Numbered from the stretch's first letter, positions 11,817 to 23,834 are shown. The stretch: DNA of 64,000 nt from Citrus sinensis (GCF_022201045.2 NC_068561.1:23442501-23506500); one strand, 5' to 3'. Notes: generated by a model not told the origin, from the letters alone. Translations and numbers: made by a program.

Positions 11817-12363
11817 TGTTATGAAATTGGTGGGTGAAGCAGACACGCAGCTAAAGTAAAATTGGAAGAAAAATAAAGAACAAGTACAATAGAGGACACT
11901 AGAAATTACGTGGTTCGGCTTTTAGCCTACATCCACGGGCGAAGACAGAAGGAAATATTTTACTAGTGAAAAAGAGTTACAAGTATTGTAGTATCTTAGC
12001 TCACTTCCCAAAACCCCAATACACCCAAACTCTCTAACTCAATAGACACTCAAGAGTTTATTAAACTCTTAAAACTCTCAACACTCAAGAAAGCAATACT
12101 TCTCTCTCGATGGAATTGAATGCAAATGAATTAGGGAGCTCTTCCTTTTATAGCTAAAAAATGGCTATTAAATTAATATATATATGTATATATTTCAAAT
12201 GTAGTTACCAACTTCTTCTTTTTCTCCATTTGGATGGCACCATTTTCTTTGCCCGGCTGCACCATTTTCTTCTTTCAAATGTCAAACCCTTCTAGATGCA
12301 GTCATGTCGAACACTTCTAGATGCAGTCATGCCAAACACTTCTAGATGCAGCCAACTTTGACA
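11817..12363 (-). repeat. 5' LTR of the copia element
   Basis: 547-bp repeat matching 6841-7362 with only scattered differences plus one extra 25-bp unit, so the insertion is fairly young on an evolutionary scale. It ends with GACA before the target duplication CTAAA. Confidence 0.93.
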
Positions 12364-12502
12364 CTAAAGACGTTAGGCTTCTTATCAGCGCCGCCAGCAG
12401 GGGTGGCATGTTTTCCGTTCTTTTTGCTGGCTATAGCAACGATGATGGTGGGACACCTCGGAAAACTTTCACTTGCGAGTATTGACATTGCTAACTCCTT
12501 AA

Positions 12503-12738
12503 GGGTGCGTTTGGGACAGTTATATATTAAAAGTTACAGAATTAAAGTGTTTGGTAAATACTCATCATTGTAACTTATAAATTATATTGATATGATTTGT
12601 TACTTGTATAATAAAAAATATATTATATTAAAAAAATTATTATTTAAAATTTATATTTACTACGTATTATTATTTGTATTTAATAGTTACAACTTTTTTA
12701 TCACAACAGGCTACAACACTTCAATCCCAAACAGGACC
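12503..12738. mobile_element. PIF/Harbinger (Tourist-like) MITE, 236 bp
   Basis: Ends GGGTGCGTTTGGGA and TCCCAAACAGGACC are imperfect inverted repeats flanked by the 3-bp duplication TAA (12500-12502 and 12739-12741). The interior is AT-rich with no coding potential. It interrupts exon 1 of MATE copy B 140 bp past the copia element. Confidence 0.88.
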
Positions 12739-15162
12739 TAATTAACGTCATCGGCTTCACTCCACTTGTAATATTTTCTTCATTCCCTTTTCTTTTTACC
12801 ATTGGAGAACAGCTTTGCTTCTTCTTTGTTTCACATCAAAGCAGGCTTCGTTTATTTTATCTAATGACACTGCTTTGTATGCCTTTTGTTTTGTAGCAAG
12901 TTAACAATTTGCTTGTGCTCGCTATAAAATTGTTTAAATGACTCAATATAATCCACACAGCAATAATATAACAATAGCTATTTTTAAATCCAGGTCAACG
13001 ACAAGCAACCACAACTGTATGATTAACCAAGTTAAATCAAGCTCGTTTAGCAATCAACTCTAGAACTTTAGCTCGACTTTCATAGGTGAGAATACCAGAC
13101 AGGTCTATTCTGACTAGGATAAGATCAACAAATTAATAATAAACTTTGATTAATTATTGGCGAAGAATTAATCAATTGCTACTTGGAAGATATTAAGAAA
13201 CTTTGTTCACCTTTTCTGTCGCTAGACCAAATAATTTATGAAGTATTTTTGAGCTCTTTTTTTTTTTTTTAAATAATCAGAAAGGTAGTGCTTTTTGAGC
13301 TTGAACAAGCATTATTATAACTGATCTTATTTTACTCCATATTGTCCATGCTACCGCTGTTTACATAAAACGGATTTTGGGAGAATAGCATATATTTCAT
13401 CAATAATCAGTCGATACTTTATAAGATTAGCCGACAAAATGATATCTAATGTGGACAATACCATTAAATTTTGAGCAGTTTGGTTTTGCCTCTGCATTAG
13501 AGATTGGAAACTATACTTGCCCTGCTATGTTCTTTTGCATTGCAATTCGTATCCCCATCTCTGTTCTTTGGATATTCATGGACAAAGTACTAATACTGCT
13601 AGGCCAAGACCCTGATATTTCTGTCGAAGCCTGCAATTAGGCAATTTGGCTCATACCGGCATTATTTGGCTATGCTATTCTTCGATCACTATCTCACAAT
13701 CTCCAGGCTCAGAGCTTGATTCTGGCACTGTACTTAAGCTCATGTGCAACTCTTTGTTTGCAAATTCTTCTTTGTTGGGGTCTAGTATCTAAAACAGACT
13801 TTGGAAATACAGGAGCAGAATTATCCATAGGTATTTCTTATTGGTTCAATGTGATCATCCTTTCACTTTACATGAGATAGAACTCACACGTTGATCACCA
13901 AGGAAATTTTTCCCAGAATGAAGGAGTTTTCCTCCTTTGCACTCCCCTCAGTTGTAATGCGTTGGTAATTTGCCAATCGTACTTTGCAATGTTTTTGTTA
14001 CTTTTCTGTTCTTACACATTGACTTGCAGTGTGCCTTTTGTTTCCAATAACTTAAGTCTCGAATGGTGGTCATATGAGGTTCTGGTACTGCTGTCTGGAA
14101 TATTACCAAATCCAAAACTTAAAACATCAGTTCTTACAATATGGTACGTTTCTACACTTATGGTTTTCGCTTGTTGAGTAAATGGGGGAAATTCTCCATA
14201 GGGTTGAATTGATTTCCTTTGATCTTCATATGCAGCTTTACACTCCAGTGAACACACCATTTTATATCATTTGGTATTAGTGCTGCCGCAAGGTTTGATC
14301 TATATATTGTTTCAAAAGCATGCACTTACGAGTAAATGAAACAATTCATTGCCTACTAGTTAAAACCACCCTGAATAATTCTGTGTACTGAGCTGTATCG
14401 CAGTCCACCGTTTTGGCACTCGAGTGGCAAACGAATTAGGAGCTGGAAATTCACAACCAGCACGATTGTCTAAATGTGTCGTGATATTTCTTGGAGTTGC
14501 AGAGGCAGCCATAGTGAGCATAGCTCTATTCTGCTGCCGCAATGTTTTGGCATATTTGTTCAACACTGACAAGGACGTTGCGACTTATGTGTCTGAATTA
14601 GTTCCTCTGCTTAGCACTGCCGTTTCATGGACAGCATGCAATCAGTACTTTCCGGTCAGAATCCCATCATTCTGTCAGGACTTTTATTTTCACTCTTTTC
14701 ACTCAGCTAGTGCTTCAGAGCTTGAAAAAGATTTGATGATTTATTTCTCACCAATCACTTTCATTATCACAAGTAGCTAGAGTAATTGGGTGACAGCACA
14801 TAGGAGCTTATGTAAATCTCGGTGCATTTTATCTTGTTGGAATTCCAGTAGCATCTGTGCTATGTTTTGTTCTTCATCTTAGAACAAAAGGCATTTTGCT
14901 CGGATTAATCATTAATGCCAGGCTCAACTGTCGCAATTGCGCTCGCCATCGTTACTTCTTTAACAAATTGGGAAAAACAGGTTTCTATTTCATTTCACTC
15001 TTTTTTCAAATTATCTGCTTCTTCAGCAGTGAATTATCCTTTAATTTTGCTGGCTGACATTGATCTTTCATGTGGATATCTTTCCAGGCTACCTTGGCCA
15101 GAGAGAGAATACTTAAGGGAGCATCTTCAACTGATAATAGATCGGTTCGATGCAAAATGTAA

Positions 15163-16624
15163 TTAAACATTTTGTTTCCATCGTATCAAAATTTCTTAGG
15201 ATGTGAGCTGCGAGTATATACTGTTACAAAACCAAGACCAATTTTGGACAATGCTATTGTTGTGGCAATTAATTTATCGAACACTTGGTGTGCAGAAGCA
15301 AACCCAAGAATTTTAAGAGCAAACAATGTCCAAATCACCAATACAATCAATTTTGTGAAATTGATTCACAAGGCTACGTCCTCGGATAATTCCTAGATTT
15401 ACCATGAAATTTTACATTTAAAAGAAGCATGATAAACATCATTTATTTTAAAATTATTGATTCTCTCATGATTTGAATTGTCGTAAGAGCAATTCATAGT
15501 GGTGATGGTTATTAATATATAAAAATGTAATGATAGTTTAGTTTAATCCCAACCATTATTTGTGACAAACACTTGGCGCAAGATCTTAGACTCTTAAATC
15601 GAAACGAATAAATGTTTTAAACCTCGGTCGCATTTAAACTTGTATAAACTAAAAATAGTCAATTTCTATTTTAAATAATCACATTTAAGATGGTTTATGT
15701 GTTGATCAAATACTTGTTTAGGCTTTCAAACTATATATGTTGATCAAATACACTGAGTATGAGATGTGGCTTGCAAAACAGCTAAGGCAAAATAGTCCCC
15801 AAATAATTAAAACAGGTTAATTTCCACAACTGACAAATAGAAGTGTCGTACATTTTTCTAAGAGCGTGTCTTAAACGTGCCGATTAAACATCCAAAATGT
15901 CTTTGTTATTAGTCGATTACTACTAGCTATTATTGTTATTATTATAACAGTTACCACGAAAACATCGTCGAGATATTTCATACATCTCACCCCATTTTCA
16001 TGCACAAATAAATTGAAAAAGAAAAATCACTTATGAATGATGAGAATCGAGCCTCTTGCAACATATCTACATGGTATATTTTAACCAGGCACTGAGTGTA
16101 GCGAGGGACTGATGAAAATATTGTAGCAGAGCTACCAAACTTGAGTAATATGAATTCAAAGTTGTTAGATGACATGGCAGCACACTTGGCATTCATTGGT
16201 GTTTTGGAAAGTTAAAGTGATCAACCTTATCTCTTAGCTTATCATTAATTCAAGCTTTACTTTCGTATTTATCAAGATCAAGGTAAAGATAACAATTGTG
16301 CTAGGCTTGATCTTATTCTTGGCATGATCGTGTTTCCTGTAGAGCACTATAATGTAATGATTATGACTTATGAGGTGAATAAAAAATAACAAAAAGGTGC
16401 TTTGTTTCTTCTTCAAGCCCATCTTTATAATTTAAGTGGGACAACATGCGATGGCCAGCCTCTTGCAACATACCTAAACTTCAGTATGATTGGTAATCAA
16501 CAAAAGTACTAGTCAATCTTGACTTCAAACTCAAGGGAAGCATCTTTATCCGAATTAAAGAGATCCAGTCTATCATTTATTGTTGTATTATTAGCATACA
16601 ATTATTACCAGAGAATACAAGCAT
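15163..16624. other. Intergenic between MATE copies B and C
   Basis: AT-rich sequence with only short unsupported ORFs. It includes the presumed promoter of MATE copy C; no clear TATA box was found within about 100 bp of its ATG. Confidence 0.5.
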
Positions 16625-19047
16625 ATGGAGGTTCTGCCCGAGGCTGAGAAAGAAGAAGAGAAGAAGAAATTGGCGGTAACACGGCGAGCGTTTGTGCAAG
16701 AGCTGAAGAAGGTGAGCTTCTTGGCAGCGCCTCTTGCCGGGGTAACTGTTTTTCAGTTGCTTTTGGCGGCTGTATCAACGATGATGGTGGGACACCTTGG
16801 AAAACTTTCGCTTGCTAGCATTACCATCGCCACCTCTCTCACCAATGTCACTGGCTTCACTCCACTCGTAATTTGTTTTTCTTAATTTTTACCATTAAAA
16901 TGCCCTTCTATCTACGGCTTTACTTTTGATTCTCTTTTCCTTTCTTTACTTTTGCTTGACTTTCATGGGTGATCATAGCAATCAACTTGATAAAATAGTA
17001 AGGGTATAACAAAGGTTTTTCATCAAACAAACAGTTTTATATACGTATTTAGCTTAAAAGCTATAGCTGCTAGGAAGCAATACCAAAAGGAGTCTGAATA
17101 ATTCGCTATACCATTTCACTCACCAGAGCAAATAATATTTTCATGTTCTGCTTGAGTTTGAACAAGAATTATATTCTAACTAACCATTTTGGTGTGCTAC
17201 TGTACTTAACCAGATTTGCGAGAATTGCTTATATATTTCTTCATTATTTCAATCTGTTAAGATTAGCCTGCAACATGATATCTTAGTATTTGTGTTTCTG
17301 AAGGCTTGTCAAATACATGTATAATGTTGACGTTTACTTTAAATTTTGAGCAGTTTGGTTTTGCCTGTGCATTAGAGACTCTATGTGGACAAGCTTATGG
17401 CGCAGAACAATATCAAAAGATTGGGACGTATACTTACTCTGCTATGTTCTTTTGCATTGCAATATGTCTCCCAATCTCTGTTCTTTGGATATTCATGGAC
17501 AAAATATTAATGCTGCTACACCAAAACCCTCAGATTTCTGTTGAAGCCCGCAATTATGCAATCTGGCTTATACCAGCATTATTCGGCTATGCGATTCTTC
17601 GATCACTGTGTCACAATCTCCAGGCTCAGAGCTTGATTCTAACATTGTTCTTAAGCTCATGTGCAACTCTATGTTTGCATATTCTTCTTTGTTGGGTTCT
17701 AGTGTTTAAAGCCGACTTTGGAAATACAGGAGCAGCATTATCCATTAGTATATCTTATTGGTTCAATGTGATCATCCTTGCTCTTTACATGAGACACTCT
17801 CCATCGTGTACAAAAACTCGCACTTTGATCTCCAAGGAAATTTTGCCTTGCATGAAGGAGTTTACCTCCTTCGCTCTCCCCTCGGTTTTCATGTTTTGGT
17901 ATAATTTGTCAATCTCACTTTGCAATGTTATTGTTAGTTTCTGTTATTATTGGTTTACTTACAGTGTGCTGTTTTGTTCCCAATAATTATAGTCTTGAAT
18001 GGTGGTTCTATGAGATTCTGATATTACTGTCGGGACTTTTACCGAACCCCAAACTTGAAACATCAGTTATATCTATATGGTACACTTCTGATATCACTTG
18101 TGGTTTGCTTTTGGTGAATTTATTGGGGAAACTCTCAATAGGGTTGAATTGATTTTCTTTGATCTCCATATGCAGCTTTACAATCCAGGCAACACACTAT
18201 TTTATACCATTTGGAATTGGTGCTGCCGCAAGGTTTGATCTATATCCTATTTCAAAAGCGGGTTGTAACTGGCAATTGCATTATTTCTGAGTACTGAGAT
18301 TTTCTGTAGCATTCGAGTGTCAAATGAATTAGGAGCTGGAAATCCACAGCCAGCTCGGTTGGCTACCCGTGTTGCGGTGGCTCTTGCTGTCGCAGAGGCA
18401 GCAATAGTGAGCATAGCTCTATTCTGTAGCCGATATGTCCTGGCATATGCATTCAACAGTGACCAGGATGTCGTGAAATATGTGTCTAGATTGGCTCCTC
18501 TGCTTAGTATTGCCATATTCATGGACAACATGCAATCGGTACTTTCCGGTGAGAATCCCAACATTCTATCAGGATTTATTTGCACTCATCTAATGCTTAA
18601 ATAGCAGTGAACATGCAGCTAACAATTTGATATTCGCGAATTTACCTTTCTCGTCAGGGGTAGCTAGAGGAATTGGGTGGCAGCACATAGGGGCTTATAT
18701 AAATCTTGGTGCATTTTATCTCGTTGGAATCCCGGTAGCGTATGTGCTGTGTTTTGCTGTTCATCTCCGAACAAAAGGCCTTTTGCTTGGATTAATGTCA
18801 GGCTCAACCGTACAAGCAGTTGCGCTTGCCGTCGTTACTTCATTAACCAATTGGCAAAAACAGGTTTCTGTAATTCATTTTTACTTTTGTTCCAAGTGTT
18901 TGTTTCTTTGACAATATATTAATCATCCTCTAATCTGTTGGCTGACACTGAATTTTTCTTAATTTCATGTGGATATTTTTCCAGGCAACCATGGTCAGGG
19001 AAAGAACATTGGAGGGAGCACCTTCTACTGAAAATCCATCGGTTTGA
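16625..19047 (+). CDS. MATE/DTX efflux transporter, copy C (intact, 7 exons, 479 aa)
   Basis: Exons: 16625-16867, 17354-17898, 17993-18079, 18176-18232, 18310-18548, 18658-18863, 18985-19047. All introns are GT/AG and the phases close to 1440 bp ending in TGA. MATE (DETOXIFICATION) proteins are 12-helix antiporters that export or sequester metabolites and toxins across plasma or vacuolar membranes using H+ or Na+ gradients; about 480 aa is usual. Diagnostic stretches are [50 protein letters not shown] and [15 protein letters not shown], with a short hydrophilic C-tail ([16 protein letters not shown]). The ATG at 16625 gives a charged Glu/Lys-rich N-tail ahead of helix 1. It is the only one of three tandem copies without lesions. 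Substrate unknown. Confidence 0.93.
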
Positions 19048-19498
19048 TCCACCTGGGCTAGTAATTAATTACCCTGTTTTGTTTTTCATCGTAACAAATT
19101 ACATTCTCGAGACGAATAACTTAGAAATAACTCCTAATAATAATAATAATAATCAGGTGGATCATAGTACGCCACTACGCCTTATAATTCGTAATAAAAG
19201 TATACTGCTGAAACATAAATTAAAAAAAAAAAAAAAAAAAAACACTCGATGAGATAACAATACAAAGAAACAGCTAAACCAATTATTTAGAAAACCATAT
19301 TTGCATACCACAAACTAATTTAAAGATAACGTACGATATAACAGCAGTAGCAGAAATAAGGTTGATACAATAATTAATGAAGCTCTGCGCTACACCAATT
19401 AGTGGTACCATACCATGCATGATCCATCACACAGAGGAAAAAGAAAAAAAAAAGATTTTATTTAGCTTACTATATACGTATTGCCAGCAGCGTGCATG
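19048..19498. other. Convergent 3' region between MATE C and the proline-rich gene
   Basis: AT-rich DNA including (AAT)n at about 19135-19154 and an A-tract at 19220-19240. It probably holds the 3'UTRs of both flanking genes; no further gene seen. Confidence 0.5.
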
Positions 19499-19819
19499 CT
19501 AGTACGGGGGAGGGGGAGGATGAGGAGGGCGGTTCCAAGGCGGCGTTGGCCTGTAGGGATCATAGTTATAAGGAGGTGCGGGACCGGGGGGCCCCGGAGG
19601 CGCTGCAAAAGGAGGGGGTGGAGAGTGATGGTGATGGTACCGAGGAGGTGGTGGAGGAGGCGGATGGAACAATTCGGGGCGTGGTGGCGGTGGTGGTGGA
19701 GGTGAAGGACCGTAAACGTGAGGTGGCGGCGGTGGGTGAGGAGCATATGGGTCTGCTGCCGCTGGTGGTGGTGGTGGTGGAGGACCTGGACCTGGACGGT
19801 GGTGTCTATGAAATGCCAT
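19499..19819 (-). CDS. Small proline/histidine-rich protein (106 aa)
   Basis: ATG at 19819, TAG at 19499-19501. The protein starts MAFHRHHRPGPG and is mostly runs of five to seven prolines separated by Tyr, His and Ala (e.g. HPPPPPHVYGPSP, YHHHHSPPPPF), ending HPPPPPY. There is no signal peptide or membrane segment, so it is unlikely to be a classical secreted extensin. Such small Pro/His/Tyr-rich proteins are common in plants and mostly uncharacterised. The GC-rich block stands out sharply from its AT-rich surroundings. Long open frames on the opposite strand are by-products of the repeats. It may be a single-exon gene; an unseen upstream exon cannot be excluded. Confidence 0.65.
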   Translation of the reverse strand: MAFHRHHRPGPGPPPPPPPAAADPYAPHPPPPPHVYGPSPPPPPPPRPELFHPPPPPPPRYHHHHSPPPPFAAPPGPPGPAPPYNYDPYRPTPPWNRPPHPPPPPY

Positions 19820-20050
19820 GTTTTTGAAAGTTAGGTGATCAATACAAAGTGGTGTGCTGTTGTTTTTGTTTTAAGGGATTTGGAGTTGTTTGTATGTACA
19901 CTAGAAAAATGTATTTCCTTTGACGGTTCGTTGGATGACGTGCCCATGTTTGTGCCTCGGCTTCCTTAGCCAATCAGATTTTTATTTTTGTCAAAATTCG
20001 TTTCGTCTCCTCATATACTCCGTTTCAAGAGTGCATAATATTTTATTGAC

Positions 20051-20081
<31 letters not shown>

Positions 20082-21253
20082 GGTTTTGACTATTTTATGA
20101 TGTTTAGACTTTAGACTACAAGATATGATGTCAAAAATAGACCCCTGTATAATAATATTATGTTGTTATCTTTCATTTTGATAACAAAATCTCTTCGTAT
20201 CATCGCAGATTATTCATTTTTATTTTACAAAAAGGAAAAAAAAAGTATGATTGTAAAGAAACTACACCATTAATTAAATCGTAAAAATATTATTAATCAT
20301 TACTATATGATTTTCTAACTTTCTAACACTAGTAACCATATTATAATATACTAACACACTTTTTTTTTTCAATTACACCAAATTATTATTATTATTTTCA
20401 TAATAAATTGAAGCTGTAATAATATTTTTAGCGCCATTAATGATTTTAATTTTTTCAATAAATAAATAATTTATTATTTTATAAAATAGGCCTCTAACTC
20501 TAGTTGAAAAAAAAAAGGAAAAAAAATTGAATCGAGAACATGTTTGAAAATTATACTATCCAAAGAAAAATTATAAAACCTAAGGGGTATTAACAAAAAT
20601 TTATTGGACTAGGCCAGGCAATGTCTGCCACTGGTGGATAGTAGATATTTATTTGCATTTGTGGTTGTAATCGAAAATGGTAGGGATAGTGAATCTTTTG
20701 GGTGTATTTCTTACGGGTGTCGTAATTTTGACATCGACTAAAACGTGTTTAAATTTTGATATTTTTATTAGTGCATTGAATGTAACGTTTTGCTATTGCG
20801 ATATCACGAAGTCAAGACTCTCTCCTGCTTTCTGCTTCGGCGTTTGTGATTTGGCTTGCCAACACCTTCTCTCCATTTCTAATATTGTATTTCCTCCTAT
20901 GGTAGGGTGAATATTTACTAATGCTACAGTTCACAAGTCACCAGAACTGGGCTTTCGGTTTGCACAGATCGAACCCTGGGCTCTTGTTAAGTTTTAGCAC
21001 CCCCCCGATACCCAAATACGATCCAAACGGATAAAAGACAAGGCCTAGCTTTTAACAACAACGGAAAATTCTCATAGCACCTCTTTTAAATTTTATTTCC
21101 TAAAAAATGATGCTATAAAAAAAACATAATTTTTACTCTTCGAATCCATTTTTGTATTCAACGTAGTTTTATTAAATCCTAAACATATTCTCAAGCAATG
21201 GATTTTTGTAATCATGTTTGCTCTTTTGCTGGAATTTAAATTGCAATGGCAGC
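19820..21253. other. Intergenic, AT-rich, with an ATT microsatellite
   Basis: Presumed promoter of the proline-rich gene at its left end, then a (TAT)n tract at about 20049-20082 and AT-rich DNA. Short ORFs such as 20677-20910 have no recognisable similarity. Confidence 0.5.
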
Positions 21254-22274
21254 TAGGGGTGGGCAATTTATTCGACCCGACCCGATTCGATTAAAAAAAA
21301 ATCGGGTTAGGATCGGATCAGATGGAAGATAATATCCAAACGGGTTGGCTAAAAAAGAAAAACGCACGCACGACACTCAAACACTACCCATTCATTCACA
21401 CGGTCACACCACTCTCAGCCCACTCAAACTCAAACGTACAACAGTGAGCAGCCTACAGCCAACACTCTCGTCTCTCTCAACTCAAATTCACTACTTCAGT
21501 TCTCATCTCGCTCTCGTCTCTCTCTCAAGTCTCAACTCTCAAGTCTCAACTCTCGAGATTCAAGAAAGAAAATAGAACAGTGACAAACACACGGTTGGAC
21601 ACACGCACACACATTGGAGAAGAAACTCAAGAAAACGGTTATGATGCCACCAGACGCAACAAACCCATTCTGCCTGCAGTCACCATCACCGATGCCAACC
21701 GGATCTGCTGCTCCCGCCTACAGATCTATTGCTCCATGCCTCCATATCACCAAGTTCCTCCAAGCTCCATCCGAACCCGTCAAACCCAAATTTCCCTTTT
21801 GAAATTTGAAGCTTCCAATTCCACCGTTTATATATTGTTGATTAGTTGTAATGTGTTTCACTGTATAGGTAATATATTTTATATTATGTTAAATTGGTAA
21901 TTACTTAATTAGTAGTAATAACATGTAATATGTATTGTTAAATTGGTAATTTCCTAATCCAAACCAAACTCAACCCGAGATTTTGACCCGATCTGCTGTT
22001 GGCTCTTCTGCTGCCAAAGGGTTGGGCATTTTCGGGTTTGGATCGGGTTTGGGTCAACCCGATCGGATTTTGGGTTGATCGGGTTACTAAAAATTCCATC
22101 CGAACTTAACCCGAACCCTTGACCCGATTTGATCCGATCCAAATTAAATTCATATCGGATTGGATTGGGTTAAGGGTTCGAGTTAAGTTCGGATGGAATT
22201 TTTAGTAACCCGATCAGCCCAAAATCCGATCGGGTTGACCCAAATCCGATCCAAACCCGAAAATGCCCAACCCT
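21254..22274. mobile_element. Non-autonomous hAT-like element, about 1.0 kb
   Basis: Left end TAGGGGTGGGCAATTT and right end AAAATGCCCAACCCT are hAT-type terminal inverted repeats with CCCGACCCGA-like subterminal repeats. The flanks ATGGCAGC (21246-21253) and TTGGCAGC (22275-22282) form an 8-bp duplication with one mismatch. The inside contains CTCTC-rich, ACACACGC-rich sequence and unsupported ORFs; no transposase domain was recognised. The right third is folded into a long inverted repeat, listed separately. Confidence 0.7.
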
Positions 22275-22293
22275 TTGGCAGCAGAAGAGCCAA
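21999..22293. repeat. Long near-perfect inverted repeat (about 140-bp arms, 13-bp loop)
   Basis: Left arm 21999-22139 and right arm 22153-22293 are reverse complements with only about seven or eight mismatches. The arms include about 20 bp of sequence outside the hAT right end (GCAGCAGAAGAGCC), so the hairpin arose by inverted duplication of the element end plus its flank after insertion. A transcript would form a long double-stranded stem. Confidence 0.9.
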
Positions 22294-23708
22294 AAGCAAA
22301 CACTACAGAAGCCAATAAATTTTATGCCCTAATTTGTGACGCCATGCCCACTGTAAGAGGAAAAACTTATTACTTTGTCTTTCACCAGTAACGGTTCCAA
22401 CTTGGGAAGGAATTAATAAAAAGAACATTAAATCCAATATTACCTACATAAATGACTCATGCCATGTCATTCATAGCATAATCTTCTTTGACTATACACT
22501 GACATGTACAAGCATTAATCAAATAGCTAAATATTAATCCACGTGATAGCAAGTATTAATCGTAGAAGTATAACATCTAACCAAATTTGTTTTATCATTT
22601 TAGTTTTTTAGTCCAAAATAATTTCATAAATTGATCTAGAACATGCCAAAGAGCAAAATCCGTTGGATGCATACGCAACCTACCTTGAAGCAACGGTGCA
22701 GTAGAAATTGAACTATCATACCCTTAAGCATGATGGATGCTGCAATAATAGGATCAATAGAAGGAAGACCAAGAAAATCTTTGTTTGCTGGAAGAATTTG
22801 CCCTTTTTATGATGTCTTCAACTTGCTTTTGTTGCAAGTGCTTTCACTGATAGTACTTTGCTTTGCTTATGTTTGAGTAATAATGTTACTTTGCTTTTGT
22901 TGGTAAAATGGTGTAGAAAAAAGAGTCTTGAATTTTCAATGAAATGCTGCTATTATTATAAATGAGTTTAATGGGTTTAATGAATATATAAAATCACTAT
23001 TATTATAAAAATTGGGTCTAGTAAGGGTATATTAGATATTTACGTGGATTTATTGAGTAAAATCTAAAATTTCAAAATTTGAGGGTGTGTTTATTTAGTA
23101 AATAGGTTTATTGAGTAATTTGGTGTGTTCAAATATCCCCACCCTTCCTAAAATACTCTAGTTTAATTCATAAAATACCAGTTCATTAATTAAAATCAAT
23201 TATTTTTTATTGTTAAATTTCACTCTAAAAAGAGTATTTCTTTTAAAATTTTCTATTTATAAAATGCACATCAATCCTAAAAGCTTCTAAAAAAATATTT
23301 ACAGTTAAAAATATTATATAATTCCTATCTCCATTATTCTAAATTCTTAAAAGTCCCAAAAAAATTTTAATTAAATTTAAAATATAAATATAAATTATGA
23401 AACATGGTGGGTGTAAAAAAAATTGAAAGAGTAATTTATTTAATTGTTCAATTAAAACTTCACCTAAAATAAAAAATAATTAATTTATGATTGATTATTT
23501 AAGTAATTTCAATTAAAAAGAGGCGTGGTAAGGAATTTAAAGGGGTGTCAAGAGGCCTACGCTAACCAAAGACAATGTTGAAATCCAGCCCATCATGTAA
23601 TTTTAATAATGTTATATCTATGAATTAAGCAGTAGTGATGGATGCACAAAAATTAGTTGGGGACAAAAAAAATTTCACTATAAAATAAACTTTTTTTTTC
23701 TCACTATA
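22294..23708. other. Intergenic, no gene recognised
   Basis: AT-rich sequence with only short, unrecognised ORFs. GT-rich stretches near 23090-23140 resemble MITE ends, but no paired inverted repeat was found. Confidence 0.45.
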
Positions 23709-23825
23709 GGAAACGGATCCGGTGCTCAGCTGAGCCGGATCAATAATCAGTAATTGCCTCATATGGGTCCTAAGCAATTGCTGACTATTGATCCGGTGCT
23801 CAGCACAAGCACCGGATCCTGGTCC
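23709..23825. mobile_element. Mutator-like MITE, 117 bp
   Basis: Ends GGAAACGGATCCGGTGCT and AGCACCGGATCCTGGTCC are inverted repeats flanked by a perfect 9-bp duplication CTCACTATA (23700-23708 and 23826-23834), the length typical of Mutator-like elements. Internal inverted segments (CAATAATCAGTAATTGC with GCAATTGCTGACTATTG) let almost the whole element fold into a hairpin. Confidence 0.88.
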
Positions 23826-23834
23826 CTCACTATA

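Larger units (their letters stand above)
6841..12363 (-). mobile_element. Ty1/copia LTR retrotransposon, complete but degenerate (5523 bp)
   Basis: Flanked by the 5-bp duplication CTAAA (6836-6840 and 12364-12368). The LTRs are 522 bp (6841-7362) and 547 bp (11817-12363), with TG...CA ends; the size difference is one extra 25-bp unit near 12315-12340. The element reads on the minus strand. The primer binding site TGGTATCAGAGC (11804-11815, initiator Met tRNA type) lies one base from the right LTR, and a purine tract AAGTGGGAGAA (7363-7373) abuts the left LTR. The domain order GAG, GAG-pre-integrase, integrase, RT, RNase H identifies copia. It sits in exon 1 of MATE copy B and therefore postdates that gene. 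Confidence 0.95.
4375..14250. repeat. Tandem segmental duplication, right unit (inflated by transposons)
   Basis: Second copy of the lyase-5'/intergenic/MATE segment. The intergenic part (4727-6305) closely follows 1034-2639 with scattered substitutions and small indels. It holds the lyase start fragment and promoter, MATE copy B, a hAT MITE, a copia element and a Harbinger MITE. Sequence continues past the left unit's breakpoint into the remaining exons of MATE copy B. Confidence 0.8.
6306..15162 (+). pseudogene. MATE efflux transporter, copy B (disrupted by three transposons and stops)
   Basis: Homologous to intact copy C over all seven exons, but dead. Exon 1 starts at 6306 and meets a TAG after MEVSLLP. 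It is then split by a hAT MITE (6375), a copia element (6841) and a Harbinger MITE (12503), resuming after each target duplication. Exon 2 (from about 13490) has an in-frame TAG after CN at about 13638 and shares the YMR-stop lesion with copy A. Exons 3-5 keep [14 protein letters not shown] and VANELGAGNSQPARL. Exon 6 has TGA where copy C has the Trp of GWQH (14791-14793). Exon 7 (15088-15162) is still readable to a stop. The lost product would be a 12-helix MATE/DTX antiporter. Confidence 0.9.

Noticed and set aside
11574-11846. ORFs with repeated HVYGT / YVNST motifs on both strands
   Set aside because: Produced by the 18-bp minisatellite in the copia leader; no stop codons occur in the unit, so open frames are automatic.
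19462-19827. Several long ORFs opposite the proline-rich gene (Gly/Val/Arg-rich)
   Set aside because: Shadows of a CCT/CCA-rich coding repeat; codon pattern favours the minus-strand proline frame with a clean ATG and stop.
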